A DNA stretch of 64,000 bases, taken from Neoechinorhynchus agilis (lineage: Eukaryota; Acanthocephala). The notes beneath the pieces are model-generated. The model saw only the letters and a list, made by a program, of their open reading frames with translations. It was not told the DNA's origin and did no database searches. Location: contig CM121341.1 of the NCBI GenBank assembly GCA_051530055.1, positions 10,726,001 to 10,790,000 on the forward strand, written 5' to 3'. The position numbers were made by a program, and so were the translations under genes. Shown here piece after piece: positions 21,722-33,949 of this stretch (the first letter of the stretch is position 1; each line of letters opens with the position of its first letter).

Positions 21722-22012
21722 ATGAATCGAACGTATATTCGATGTTGCTCACCAATGGATTCCGAATCCAGTAATGCAATCAACATATTTAGGAGAACAA
21801 CTCTCATAAGCATAATACTTGGATTGCTCGTTTTTACTTTAACCGCAGTAGTCGTTGCCTTATGTGCCATTCTATATTTTCAATGGAGATGGTCTAGAAA
21901 CTTCAGCAATCGATGCCAATTAATAGTCAAAGAACATTATCCAAATGTTCATGAGTTCGGAAGCCAACTCGTTTTTGCCAATGAGACTATTAATCGAGAA
22001 CAAACTATTTAA
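21722..22012 (+). CDS. Small single-pass membrane protein, 96 residues
   Basis: MNRTYIRCCSPMDSESSN, then a basic RRTT, one hydrophobic segment (about residues 27-52, ISIILGLLVF...ALCAILYF), and a polar C-terminal tail of about 40 residues with a possible sequon (NET). The layout and several positions match the ORF at 14068 (MNR start, ILG turn, LYF exit). An open stretch in another frame follows at about 21,985-22,148 (KESNFDDINFEDIIKQFN...). It could be a second exon if splicing occurs near the end of this ORF. The gene lies in the unique spacer between the two segmental duplication copies. Confidence 0.45.
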   Translation: MNRTYIRCCSPMDSESSNAINIFRRTTLISIILGLLVFTLTAVVVALCAILYFQWRWSRNFSNRCQLIVKEHYPNVHEFGSQLVFANETINREQTI

Positions 22013-22148
22013 AGAGTCGAATTTTGATGACATCAATTTCGAGGATATCATCAAACAATTCAATAAATACTTTTTGATACGAAGGTCAATTTATGAAACT
22101 CTGCTAGAAAATATATCATTAAACGAGCCTTTTTTAGGCTTCGTGTAA

Positions 22149-23090
22149 ACAAATTATAGCTTTTAGAATTCTCAAATCGAAAATTTGTCGTTATATGAAA
22201 TATATAAAAAAAATCTCTTCTATTGTTAGCACCACGAAAAACTTAAAAAACCAAGTTAAATGTATTATATTTTAGATTGAGCAAGGATCATTGAGCAGTT
22301 CACTTATCAAATACTAAAATGAGCAGTATTTTTTATTTAATTTTAAACGGGGCAACATACACGCTATAGAAATTAATTTAAGAACAAATATTTTCCTTCT
22401 GATACATTTTATATGAATTTCGGTAAGGGTTGGTGTTGCATTGATCTCAAATCCCTGAGTCTTTTCCTGCTTCTTTTAGAAATATTTAAAAATAAGTTGC
22501 GCAATTAGATTAAGGATCAAGAACGAGAGCTTTTCCCTTCTTGCTTCTTCTTTAGCAGTTGCTGAGTTTGTGGATTGTCGACTGACTTATCAACCGCATG
22601 TTATCTTTTCGGCTCTCCTAATTTCAGCACTATACGCGGTTGAAACAAATGTTTATTTTCGACGCCAATATTTCGAAGTTTTACTCCTTCTTCATGGTCC
22701 TGAAAAACAATCTAAGAGAGGATGCAAACAAATGACATTGATGGTTCTAACTCGTTCCTTTGGTTAAGCACCATAAAACGTCTCTTTTTGGCCGTCTCCT
22801 TTTTACAATCACCTTCGCTCAGTCTCACATTTCACCTCGTACGCGATGGGCAATGATTCCGCAGGCAAAAGGTCCAAAGAGTATCTCGCTTCGGTACTTT
22901 ACGGCAGTCGAAATCCTTGACCTGGGTGAAACCTTGAATGTTGTTCGACCCTTGGTATCGACACGTAGATTGCGGCGTCTGGCTTCAATGCGTAGCCAAA
23001 ATTAAACTTTATCCGCTGTGCATTCCGATAAGAAATTGTGTTCTCAAATATATTAAGTTGTTTACATTCCTTCTATGATAATTACTGATC
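22149..23090. other. Intergenic, nothing firmly recognised
   Basis: AT-rich to 22,550, then a more balanced stretch (22,560-23,000) with short open frames on plus that I cannot assign. No RNA gene or array seen. Confidence 0.35.
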
Positions 23091-23760
23091 TTTAATGGAA
23101 TCTTTATCTGGTATTATTCTGAGTTCGTACACCAGGTTACGATAGTCTGAAATTAAAGAGTTATGAATTCTCGCTACCAGAAGTGAATCCCAAACTGATT
23201 GTTTGCAACCATTGACGGGTACCTGCTCGCTGCCTGGATATCCACACCAAAGATTAAGCGCCTCCACGAAATCTTCATCGAAAGTGAAATTCTCGCTAAG
23301 AACGGATTGAACAACTTTGCGGCTTGCTTCACACGATCCCGAAATAAGCTGGCAGAGAAATATCGGCTGCTTTTCGGATACACAAACCGCCGGACGACAC
23401 AGGCAAAGACGCTTGACGAAAAGCTTCGTCCGACAGCTGAGTATCTAAAAATTTTCCCGAGAGAGGCTTTCACCATCCCGCCTAATTTTGCCAGCTTATC
23501 ATTATGTCTAAAACATAAGGGACCGTATCGAAGGACGAGGATAGATCGAAATACTGCCGACCGCCGCTACTGGGATGTTTCGAACGAAGAGCTCGTAAAA
23601 TTTCTTCGTTATATTTGGCGAGACTGTCCATTGATGACAAAAGGTGAACGGCTCCTTTAACTTGAAGAAAGGCGTCCAGCCAGCGACCGATTTGAGTTTC
23701 GGCGCTGGTCAGGCTCATGGGAACACTCCTTACGTAGCTCGCATGCTGTTGAAAAGCACT
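23091..23760 (-). mobile_element. RLE-type LINE fragment, copy C
   Basis: The minus strand reads the thumb region (QIGRWLDAFLQVKGAVHLL), then EALNLWCGYPGSEQVPVNGC and KQSVWDSLLVARIHNSL near 23,220-23,140. Copies A, B and D have an internal deletion just here, so C preserves the older arrangement. It lacks the VGTLL and C-terminal parts. Its left portion is more diverged from copy A than the rest of the duplication. Confidence 0.85.
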
Positions 23761-24954
23761 GAGTAAAATTTTCGTTAACAGAACTTATTCGCTCTTTTAT
23801 TTTTGTTGTCAGAGATCCTCCTCTAAACCATTTTAAACTTACCACTAAGTTCAAAAATTTTAGACATATTTCAACGGCACAATGATTAAAGTTGTATTCA
23901 CAAAATAAACTGAGGATTTAAGGTAATCACATGCGAAAATTAGTGAAAATTAAAAAGAAGTATAGGACAATCTCAGGAAAAATCTTAAACCCAATCACAG
24001 TTCATGTTTTGATGAAAGATGATCAAATTTAAATTGATAGGTATCAATTGACCACTTAGACCCTTAAAATTGACAACCTGCGATACTTAGAAATCTCCAA
24101 GGCAATAATCATTAATAATTTTCACCCTCGCTTCGCTTGGGGACGGCATTGGTGTCGTCGGTGTTCAAATCGGAAATCTTTGTAATCTCCAATAAGTGAA
24201 TTTTTAAATTTGATCGATCAAATGGTTTATTGTCATTCAGATTTGTGGAATTTCCTTGGCACTTTGGTTGCATTGCTCATTGATGGAAACTCCTTAATGG
24301 TTCTTTTTCTAGTAAATGGAGTTTTTGAAGGTTCGGTTTTTGTATCTAATGTCCGATTCTTAGGTGCAGAAGCATGGAGGTTTGAAGTGAATTCTGAGTC
24401 CTATGTTCGCCTTTTGTAAGAATTCATTGGAGGCCCAATTTCTTCCCCCAAGCCCAATCTTTCATTAATAACCGGAGAACAAGGAAAGACTCCCAATCGG
24501 TCATCTCCTGTACAAAGCTTCCGATCGCGCATTAACACCCCTTCAAATACAAGTCCCATCTCCCTTGCCTTCAACATCCGTCATCCAGACACCTTCAGCA
24601 AAGATAGATGCTGGCAAGTGTGTGGATCGTGAATTTCTTAAATTAATAAAACGTGTTAATCTAAATTAATATAGAAGATAACTTAAAAATGAGATGCCCT
24701 TATCATAATTCAGGATAAAAAATATTTTATTTAATGATTGACGTTGCTATGCTTCCTCCTTCGAAATATCTCAATAATATATTTTCAATCCGCCGGGGCG
24801 AGGTGATTATGATAACAACATCCTCAACTCTATCTCCCCGAAGGACTTTGTTAGAAAATGCACAATTAAACAATTATCATACGACTAAAATACGAGTTTA
24901 ATCTACTAAAATAACATGATTTTTATAGCTAAAATCTTGAATGTTTCGTAAATT

Positions 24955-25506
24955 CTAAATTTTTCGATTTACCACACTTTTGAACCGGTCGAACATCATT
25001 ATCATAAACTTAAATCCCATGCGATCCATTTTAGCAAGGCACTCAATGTATGGATCGAAGCACTTGGCTATTTCGAGAACATGTTTATCCGGTAGATGCT
25101 TTGGCGGCTTTCCTATTTTCGTATATTTTTCGTACAGTTTATCCCTTGTTTTTAGAAGCTTAATGATTGTCTCCATCCTGATATCGTTGCAATAACATCC
25201 TTCGTTTAACTCTATAAGATTAAGAAGGTTTCCAAAAATCCCATTGAAATATCTGAGCACATCATCGCGAACTGGAACGTCCTCTACAGCCGTCGTATTT
25301 AATATACTTTGAAGATACGAGGACGGATCTGTTGCCGTTGTCGTTGTAGAATTCGTCCCTATGATTTCCTGGTTCGAATGCTTTTTTAAGTATTCCATTT
25401 TCAGTTCCGTCTTTGAAGTATTTTGTTTTGAGTCTCGGCCACAAGTGACTGAGAATCCATAGAGTAGAAAAGAAAGGAGCACGGTGAAGATAGAATGATA
25501 CATCAA
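24955..25506 (-). CDS. Secreted N-glycosylated protein, 183 residues (duplicate 2)
   Basis: Same protein, residue for residue, as at 17257-17808: signal peptide, three sequons, four cysteines in the mature part, basic C-terminus. The duplicated block also carries its upstream and downstream flanks, so both copies probably share the same control elements. Because even silent sites agree across the ORF, identity reflects recency or conversion and cannot by itself show selection. Confidence 0.7.
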   Translation of the reverse strand: MMYHSIFTVLLSFLLYGFSVTCGRDSKQNTSKTELKMEYLKKHSNQEIIGTNSTTTTATDPSSYLQSILNTTAVEDVPVRDDVLRYFNGIFGNLLNLIELNEGCYCNDIRMETIIKLLKTRDKLYEKYTKIGKPPKHLPDKHVLEIAKCFDPYIECLAKMDRMGFKFMIMMFDRFKSVVNRKI

Positions 25507-26169
25507 TAAATACCTTAGTATAATACTTCCTAGTACATAATTTGTAGAGGTTATTTAGTTCGAAGATTGTGTACTGGCAACTAAAAAATATATTGACTAT
25601 AAACAAACTTAGTTTCCTATGACAAATATATTGTTGTAAACATCGAATGAACGAAAATACACTATGCATAAACAAAATATGCACCTGATTTGTTTAACAA
25701 AAATATTCGAATTAGGCACTTTGAGCAGATCCTTTTTTGGTTTAATAAGACGGCGAGTGAAACGTCGAAGAGAAACCTGTGAATATACTGAAAATCGACT
25801 TGATTGTGTTACAGTAAAAAACGCTTTGGTCACTCATTTGGACTTTGATTTACATGTCGGTTTTTCATTTATTTCGAGTAAGAAATGAAGATCTTTTGTC
25901 CAAATGATCCTTTGTCACGACGGAAACCGAATACAATATAAAAAGTTGCGTATTTGTGCAGGCGGTCAACGGAAGGTAAATGTAAGTTCACGGATTGATT
26001 TTTAGTTATTTTAAATACTTTATTTGATCACATCGGATGATCGCATTCGCGATTGTGTGATGACAATTAAGGATTCAGAAACGGCTAAAATTAAATAAAA
26101 CCTTATATAAAAATACTTTGTCTAAAGCATCTAAAACATTGTTAAGATAAAGTTAAATTAAAAATTTAT

Positions 26170-26768
26170 TCACATTTGTCCTCGCATTGGTTGAGTGAAG
26201 TTCCGATAACAGAAGATGCGCTCCACAGCGACGTATAAATCCATGAACATAATATGGAATGGTATGATTTAATTCTAAAAAATGAATCAATTTAAAATTC
26301 ATAATTCGTTCAAGGCACGAGATGATGGGATTTTGTATTGATATTTTACGGATGTGACTGGATTGATTAATTGCACCCTAAAGTTTCGGAATAAAAACTC
26401 TTTACTTCAATTTAGGTCGATAAGATTTGTTAAAGAAAACACTTTTGGAAGATTACCTGTGAAAGGAATATATCAGTTTGTCCGTAGTACGGAATAGGTA
26501 TAGGACCGGCTTCCTGGGCACATAGGAAGTCCAAGAATGTTTCAGAATTACCTTGTAAGAGATGTAGTGGCATATGATATGCTCTCGGGGCATTATACAT
26601 TGAGAAGCCGGTATTGGGAATCTTATTATTCACCGGGAAGGGGTGTGTATTTTGATTTTTTATTTCCTGAAAATTCATGAAGCGAAAATATGGCGAATAA
26701 CCTCCAATCCAAGAAAAAAACGTTTTTGCCCCTGTTAAAGCTACGTGAAGAAATGGTTTGAAGATCTT
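26170..26768 (-). pseudogene. 3'-terminal exons of the unidentified gene, duplicate 2 (truncated)
   Basis: Same exons as 18472-19070 (here 26768-26457 and 26274-26170). One substitution changes the second codon of the last exon from TAC to TAA, so the protein would end two residues into that exon and lose about 33 residues. The first exon is intact. The gene may be on its way to decay or may make a shorter form. The call depends on the exon model being right. Confidence 0.5.
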
Positions 26769-27494
26769 CTAATAGGTTCTGAATAAGGAATCGGGAAAAT
26801 CCCGCTTGACACTTGGAGGCTGCTAGGCTAATTAATTGTTCCATGATCCAACAGAGGATGCTTTTAAGCAAATGTTTGGCGTGTTGGTGCATTTTTAGTG
26901 GAGATATGCAAAATTCCTACGACTTTTATTAAGGTTTCTTTAATAGAATCCTTAGAACTTCACGGAGCAGCAAAGCTTGCCATGGCATAAGGCAGGTGCG
27001 GGTGACATTAAAGCCACTGCTTTGTAGGCTTTCTTCAAAATCGTTTTTCGCATGCTAGCATCTTTTAGCAAAGGCAGGGTTGGAAGCGCATCAATTCACC
27101 CTCATTAAATGGCTAAAATATTGGGGCACTTCGGTTTGATGGGAGCCCGACGCAAGTAGACACCTATACTCACATTTGCATTCTAAAGAATAATAACCCT
27201 AGCGGCTACATCTCTAAGAAAATAGTCATGTTGTAATCGAAAATGGTTAGCTGAAGTTTCGATAAAGTAGCCCAAAGAGATTTTTATTCCTCTACCCAAG
27301 CCACAGATGAATTCCGCGATGTCAAGAGTCGTAGAACATAAAATGCCGTATTGATTAGCCAAATATTTAATCGGTCGTAACTCATATTCGTAAGAGATTT
27401 CCCTAAAATCATCCTATTTAAGTTCAAACGGAGGATTGAACATGAGGGACGTCACTATTCGTGATAAATCAGTAAACTATCATAATTTTTCAGA

Positions 27495-28930
27495 CATGAA
27501 ATCATTCACAACACTGCTGTGGATCACTCAGGTGCTGTCCTGGTGTAACGGTCGAAAGGACGGATGCAGCGTTCCCTCGTTGCACAGCAAGACTTATGTT
27601 TTCTAGGAGGAATGCTCCTGATCTCGGATCGCCAGTGATTCGTCTTAGTTTCTTAGACAATTGCCTGATCAAGTCCTGCGCCGCGATACCAAACGACCCG
27701 AATGTCTCGAAGCCAAAGGAAACAAAATAATGATTTCGACCCAGGTCCCTGTATTTTGTTCTTTTGCGTTCCTCAGTGGCAGTTGCTGCTCCCCTCCGGT
27801 TTAACAGTGGAGATTTTTATGTTGCTGGCTGCGAACGTGGCGTCCTAGAGAAGGCGTTTTCCTTCTCGCCAAGGGAATATTGCGACACCGTCCGGTCTAT
27901 AGCGGCTATCGAGCCGGCAAAGATTGCTCGGCTCTAAGATGTTGGGCGCATTCACATTATTCAGGGCACGACTAAGAATTACGTTACGGTCCCTCCTAGA
28001 CGGCAGCGATGGGATGTGAACATCAGCACCCTAAGTTTCGGGGACACTGGAATCCTTACTGTCTCGTCGGAGAGAAGGGTACCAACAGAAGCGATTGGGA
28101 TAGGAGCCAAGCACCTGATTCTCTTGTATAGACCGCCGCCATACCTGCTCGCTGCCTGGATATCCACACCAAAGATTAAGCGCCTCCACGAAATCTTCTT
28201 CCAAAGTGTAATTCTCGCTAAGAACGGATTGAACAACTTTGCGGCTTGCTTCACACGATCCCGAAATAAGCTGGCAGAGAAATATCGGCTGGTTTTCGGA
28301 TACCCAAACCGCCGGACGACACAGGCAAAGACGCTTGACGTCAGGCATCGTCCGACAGCTGAGTATCTAAAAATTTTCCCGAGAGAGGCTTTCACCATCC
28401 CGCCTAATTTTGCCAGCTTATCATTATGTCTAAAACATAAGGGACCGTATCGAAGGACGAGGATACATCGAAATACTGCCGACCGCCGTTACTGGGATGT
28501 TTGGAACGAAGAGCTCGTAAAATTTCTTCGTTATATTTGGCGAGACTGTCCATTGATGACAAAAGGTGAACGGCTCCTTTAACTTGAAGAAAGGCGTCCA
28601 GCCAGCGACCGATTTGAGTTTCGGCGCTGGTCAGGCTCATGGGAACACTCCTTACGTAGCTCGCATGCTGTTGAAAAACACTGAGTAAAATTTTCGTTAA
28701 CAGAACTTATTCGCTATTTTATTTTTGTGGTCAGAGATCCTCAGAAATATCACCAGCGGAAACACTAGTCTAGGGAACGCAAAGAGACGCATCCACGACA
28801 ACTCTGAGTTAGTCTCGATGCAGTCTGTCAATAAGTAGGTGAATCTCTTTGCGGCCTTATATCGCGCGCCCCTTCTGATTCTTTTTAGAACGTTCCTGGG
28901 TAGAACTCGCACAATATTCCCTATAAATGG
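27495..28930 (-). mobile_element. RLE-type LINE fragment, copy D
   Basis: The minus strand has the same 3' half as copies A and B (thumb region, DEDFVEAL-type stretch, VGTLLSDETVRI, GAFLLENISLAV-type end). It also has a 5' piece at about 28,912-28,740: RNVLKRIRRGARYKAAKRFT...SWMRLFAFPR. This matches the start of such RT proteins (R-I-P-R-G-A-R...SW.RLL.F). The RT core between the two pieces is gone, so this copy is internally deleted. Confidence 0.85.
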
Positions 28931-30374
28931 AATTTCATTTTGTACTGGTGATGCCGTGATAGAATTTTGGCGACCCTAACCGCCGCAACGTGATTTGCGG
29001 AGTCCATATACCCTAAGAACTCCTCCACTCGGTGTCATCGGTGGTGGAGACATCGGTGTCGTCATGAACCATTTTAATAAATATGTCCTTTCCCTACCGT
29101 TAAAAGCACAAATATAATTTTTCACTTGTGAAGGTAATCCCGGCTAAAAATCATTTTATTGTACTGCGATATCTCGAAAGGGGGTACCTCGCTTTATCAA
29201 TCATTGCTTGTAAGTTTTTCAACTTTGCTGTTTCAAATCACTTCTCCCCAGCATGTTAAGAACTTTGATATGTGTAGCTTAGCTTGAAAAACTGGATAAA
29301 TCACGTTGGGTTTTCGGTTACCTGAACAAAATCTCATACCGAATGGTGCCCGGTCCGAATTAATTCGCGGATAAGCGACGTTCTATTGTAATTTGTTTAG
29401 GTGATGTTCGTTCAAGTCATCCCCTTCTCTGAATTCTGTTGAACGTTTGCAAGTTTGTCTTTCCGCCACTCAACGTACAAATCTTAGCATATTGACTGTA
29501 ATCCTCGGAAGCTATTTCCCGTCCTTCTTGCTGTTTATTGCTTGGCTGTGGAACATTTGGTGTGCACATTCTGCTCGTCGAAGCGTGACTTCTCATTGTA
29601 TTTTCCTGACTTTCCCCACCGTGAGATTTTGCCCTCCCTTTCCATACAACTCAGCGTCTAACACGTGGATAAAAACCTCTTCCGAAGCTACAAACTCTCT
29701 GATTTCCGTGGCGAAGATTGAATGAAGAGGTCAAATGCAAAGATCTCGAAATCTGAGAATTCGTTCCAGAACTGTCTTCACTTTAAATATCATCAACATG
29801 CCAAGTTTTCAAGTTGAAGAAAAATGACTTTGATTAATTCGCTATAGTTATTTAGAGTGGATTTCGCGACGTATGTCCACTCCGTTTCATCAGGTGAATC
29901 CATCGCATCACAAGAAGGTGAGATGGGGGGGAAGAAATGGCTTGATTTTAACGTGTAGAATACCTTGTCGTCCGTCATTATTCAAAGCATTTTTCTACAA
30001 AAGATCACACTCCGCTTAAGCTAAATATCAAATACCCACATTTGTCAATGAGCTCTACTTAAATTTCGAGAAAAAAACGGAAAAATTGATACGAAATTTA
30101 TTTGGTCCGATATTTCTACACAATCTCGATATATCGCACTAAATAAATTTATCTTCAATTTTTAGACCATAAACGAACATTTTAGAATTTTGGTAACCGT
30201 ACTCCCGGCAATGACATATTTGATTTATTTGAAATATTTTACGAGGTTGCGCGGGCGTACGGTCAATAGAAAATTATAACTCGATTATCCTGAAAAAATT
30301 CCTTTTTTCCAACAATTTCATTAATGACAAAGATCGCGAACAAACGTCCTCATATGGCAAAATGCAACTTTTGA
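28931..30374. other. Intergenic with dispersed foldback fragments
   Basis: The minus strand at 29,200-29,173 reads TTGATAAAGCGAGG...TTTCGAGATATCG, related to the DLST-intron foldback. At 30,085-30,260 inverted GAAATATCGGA-type ends occur with degenerate pairing. A weak frame at 29447-29725 has a hydrophobic stretch resembling the small membrane proteins but is probably decayed or chance. Confidence 0.45.
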
Positions 30375-31114
30375 TCAATCGATATCGAGCGTCGTTTTTA
30401 TCAAAGAAGCAAGTTCATAGAGAACGGGAATGGGTAGTTTATACGTACCTAAAATAGTGTATTGATCAAGTTCAAAATGAGCTCCACTTATAGCACTCTC
30501 ATCTTCTACACTGATGCCGGCTGGATTCTTCATGTACCTAATAAATATACCGAATCTTCGATTGCTTCTGGTCGATCCAATAAGAGCGGAAGCATCGTCT
30601 ACTCCATCTCTCAAACTTAACTCATGAGCAGTTGCTAATGTTTGTAGAGCTTGGAACGTGAGTGGCTGAGTAGGAGTAGTAGCCCCGATCGAATGAACAG
30701 CTTCAGTGTCGATACTGAAGAAAATGAGTGGTTCCATGAATCGAGCTCTCGTAATATGAACTCCTTTTGTTCGCTGAATTTCAATAGTTTCGATTTCTCC
30801 ATAGGCGTACATGGCAAATAGTAATGATCACTTTGTCTTTTTAACCCTCCCCACAATGAAAAAGACAGATTGATTAGCAATATCAAGTATATTGCTGAAC
30901 AATAAAAGAGGTTCCGTCGTTCAAATCCAACGATTACAGAAGTGAAGAGAATAAAGCCGATAAGATATAGACCGCATTTGCTCAATATGTGAACTCTTCG
31001 TCGGACGCAAATGAACGCGTGTACTTCACTACAATGAATTGTGCTCAGATCCCAATTCGATCCACTGAACAGAAGATGCTCTTTTGGGTAATCCGAAGAA
31101 TTTGTGGACGCCAT
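30375..31114 (-). CDS. Two-pass membrane protein of unknown family, 223 residues
   Basis: I read two exons: 31114-30832 and 30763-30375, with a 68-bp GT-AG intron. Together they give 672 nt in frame. The N-terminal part (MASTNSSDYPKEHLLF...) has two hydrophobic segments at about residues 46-65 (CGLYLIGFILFTSVIVGF) and 68-92 (NLFYCSAIYLILLINLSFSL). The rest is a soluble domain (FMEPLIFFSIDTEAVHSIG...FGIFIRYMKNPAGISVEDES...LASLIKTTLDID). An alternative junction (GGAGG/GT with ACGAG/A) also keeps frame and would shorten the linker. An acceptor-like CCTAG 21 bases before the ATG supports the start. I do not recognise the family. Confidence 0.6.
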
Positions 31115-31135
31115 CAGAAATGTAACGATCTTGTT

Positions 31136-31150
31136 CTAGGAAAATGAAAG
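31136..31150 (-). promoter_or_regulatory. Acceptor-like site before the 31114 start codon
   Basis: The minus strand reads TTTCATTTTCCTAG with the AG at 31137-31136. This is a strong polypyrimidine acceptor 21 bases upstream of ATG. Confidence 0.5.
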
Positions 31151-31194
31151 AGAGAAAACTCCAACGAGATTAAAGGTAATCCAGAGAAGCCTTT

Positions 31195-33945
31195 CTCTAA
31201 ACGATTAGAAAGCAAAAAAATCGAAATATTATTTCACATTTGAGAAACTCACAGGTGAGACTCCAAAAAGATTAAAAGAAATCCTTAGACGACATTTTCT
31301 CAAATATTAGTTAGGAAAGTCCAATTTCTCGGAAAATTACTTCACATTAGAGAAACTCACAGGTGAAACTACAATGAGATTAAAGGAAATCCTTCGACGC
31401 CATTTTCTTTTTTAAAGATTATTTTACAATAGAGAAACTCACAGATGAAATTCTAACGAGATTAAAGGAAATCCTTAGACGACATTTTCTCCAATATTAG
31501 TAAGGAAAATTTCAATTTTTTTAAAAAATATTTCACAATTAAGAAACTCACAGAGAAAACTCCAACGAGATTAAAGGAAATCCTTAGACGACATTTTCTC
31601 GAATATTGGTTAAGAAAATGTCTAATTTTTCGGAAAATTAATTCACAATAGAGAAACTAACAAAGAAAACTCCAACGAGAATAAAAGAAATCCTTAGACG
31701 ACATTTTCTTGAATATTAGTTAGGAAAGTCTAATTTTTCGGAAAATTACTTCACAATTGAGAAACTCACAGAGAAAACTCCAACGAGATTAAAGGAAATC
31801 CTTAGATGACATTTTCTCGAATATTAGTTAAGAAAATCCCCAATTTTTCGAAAGATTATTTCACAATAGAGAAACTGACAGAGAAAACTCCAACGAGATT
31901 AAAGGAAATCCTTAGACGACATTTTCTCGAATATTAGTTAAGAAAATCTCTAATTTTTCGGAAAATTACTTCACAATAGAGAAACTCACTGGTGAAACTC
32001 AAGTGAGATTAAAAGAAATCCTTCGACGCCATTTTCTCGAATATTAGTTAAGAAAATCTCTAATTTTTGGGAAAATTATTTTACAATTGAGAAACTCACA
32101 GAGAAAACTCCAACGAGATTAAAAGAAATTCTTAGACGACATTTTCTCGAATATTAGTTAGGAAAATCTCTAATTTTTCGGAAAATTACTTCACATTTGA
32201 GAAACTCACAGAGAAAACCCAACGAGATTAAAAGAAATCCTTCGACGCAATTTTCTTGAATATTAGTTAGGAAAGTCTCTATTTTTCGGAAAATTACTTC
32301 ACAATTTAGAAACTCACAGAGAAAACTCCAACGAGATTAAAAGAAATCCTTAGACGACATTTTCTCGAATATTAGTTAAGAAAATCTCCAATTTTTCGAA
32401 AGATTATTTCACAATAGAGAAACTGACAGAGAAAACTCCAACGAGATTAAAGGAGATCCTTAGACGACATTTTCTAGAATATTAGTTAAGAAAATCTCTA
32501 ATTTTTCGGAAAATTACTTCACAATAGAGAAACTCACTAGTGAAACTCAATTGAGATTAAAAGAAATCCTTCGACGCCATTTTCTCGAATATTAGTTAAG
32601 AAAATCTCTAATTTTTCGGAAAATTATTTCACAATTGAGAAACTCACAGGGAAAACTCCAACGAGATTAAAAGAAATTCTTAGAGGACATTTTCTCGAAT
32701 ATTAGTTAGGAAAATCTCTAATTTTTCGGAAAATTACTTCACAATTGAGAAACACAGAGAAAACCCAACGAGATTAAAAGAAATCCTTCGACGCAATTTT
32801 TGCGAATATCGGTAAGGAAAATCTGCAATTTTTCGGAAGATTATTTCACATTTGAGAAGCTCACAGAGAAAACTCCAACGAGATTAAAAGAAATCCTTCG
32901 ACGGCATTTTCTCGAATATTAGTAAGGAAAATCTCCAATTTTTCGAAAGATTATTTCACAATAGAGAAACTTACAGGTGAAACTCCAACGAGATTAAAGG
33001 AATTCCTTAGACGACATTTTCTCGAATATTGGTTAGAAAATGTCTAATTTTTCGGAAAATTACTTCACAATAGAGAAACTCACTGGTGAAACTCAAGTGA
33101 GATTAAAAGAAATCCTTCGAGCCATTTTCTCGAATATTAGTTAAGAAAATCTCTAATTTTTGGGAAAATTATTTTACAATTGAGAAACTCACAGAGAAAA
33201 CTCCAACGAGATTAAAAGAAATCCTTAGACGACATTTTGTCGAATATTAGTTAGGAAAATCTCTAATTTTTCGGAAAATTATTTCACAATTGAGAAGCTC
33301 ACAGAGAAAACTCCAACGAGATTAAAAGAAATCCTTCGACGGCATTTTCTCGAATATTAGTAAGGAAAATCTGCAATTTTTCGGAAGATTATTTCACAAT
33401 AGAGAAACTTACAGGGGAAACTCCAACGAGATTAAAAGAAATCCTTAGACGACATTTTCTCGAATATTAGTTAGGAAAATCTCTAATTTTTCGGAAAATT
33501 AATTCACATTTGAGAAACTCACAGGTGAAACTCAAGTGAGATTAAAGGAAATCCTTAGACGACATTTTCTTGAATATTAGTTAGGAAAGTCTCTAATTTT
33601 TCGGAAAATTAATTGACATTAGAGAAACTCACAGAGAAAACTCAAACGAGATTAAAAGAAATCCTTAGACGACATTTTCTTGAATATTAGTAAGGAAAGT
33701 CTCTAATTTTTCGGAAAATTACTTCACAATTGAGAAACTCACAGAGAAAACTCCAACGAGATTAAAAGAAATCCTTCGACGGCATTTTCTCGAATATTAG
33801 TAAGGAAAATCTGCAATTTTTCGGAAGATTATTTCACAATTGAGAAACTTACAGGTGAAACTCCAATGAGATTAAAGGAAATGCTTCTTGAGTATTAGCA
33901 AGGAAAATCTCTAATTTTTCGGAAAATTACTTCACAATTGGGAAA
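31195..33945. repeat. 109-bp tandem array, about 25 copies, with higher-order pattern
   Basis: GAGAAACTCAC-type blocks recur every 109-110 bp (for example 31759, 31869, 31979). Variant units with CACTGGTGAAACTCAAGTG or close forms appear at about 31986, 32532 and 33082, so a five-unit higher-order repeat of about 548 bp is present. Units also share CGAGATTAAAAGAAATCCTT and ATTTTCTCGAATATTAGT. The array begins within 100 bp of the membrane protein gene's 5' end. Confidence 0.95.
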
Positions 33946-33949
33946 GCAT

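Larger units (their letters stand above)
23235..28434. repeat. Segmental duplication, copy 2
   Basis: Direct copy of 15545-20736. Its LINE edges are C (left) and D (right). Differences from copy 1 are concentrated in the LINE portions. The middle is almost unchanged, pointing to a recent duplication or ongoing gene conversion. Confidence 0.95.

Noticed and set aside
30905-30945. GTTCAAATC-like B box suggesting a tRNA
   Set aside because: It lies within the coding exon of the membrane protein gene, with no A box at the right distance and no cloverleaf.
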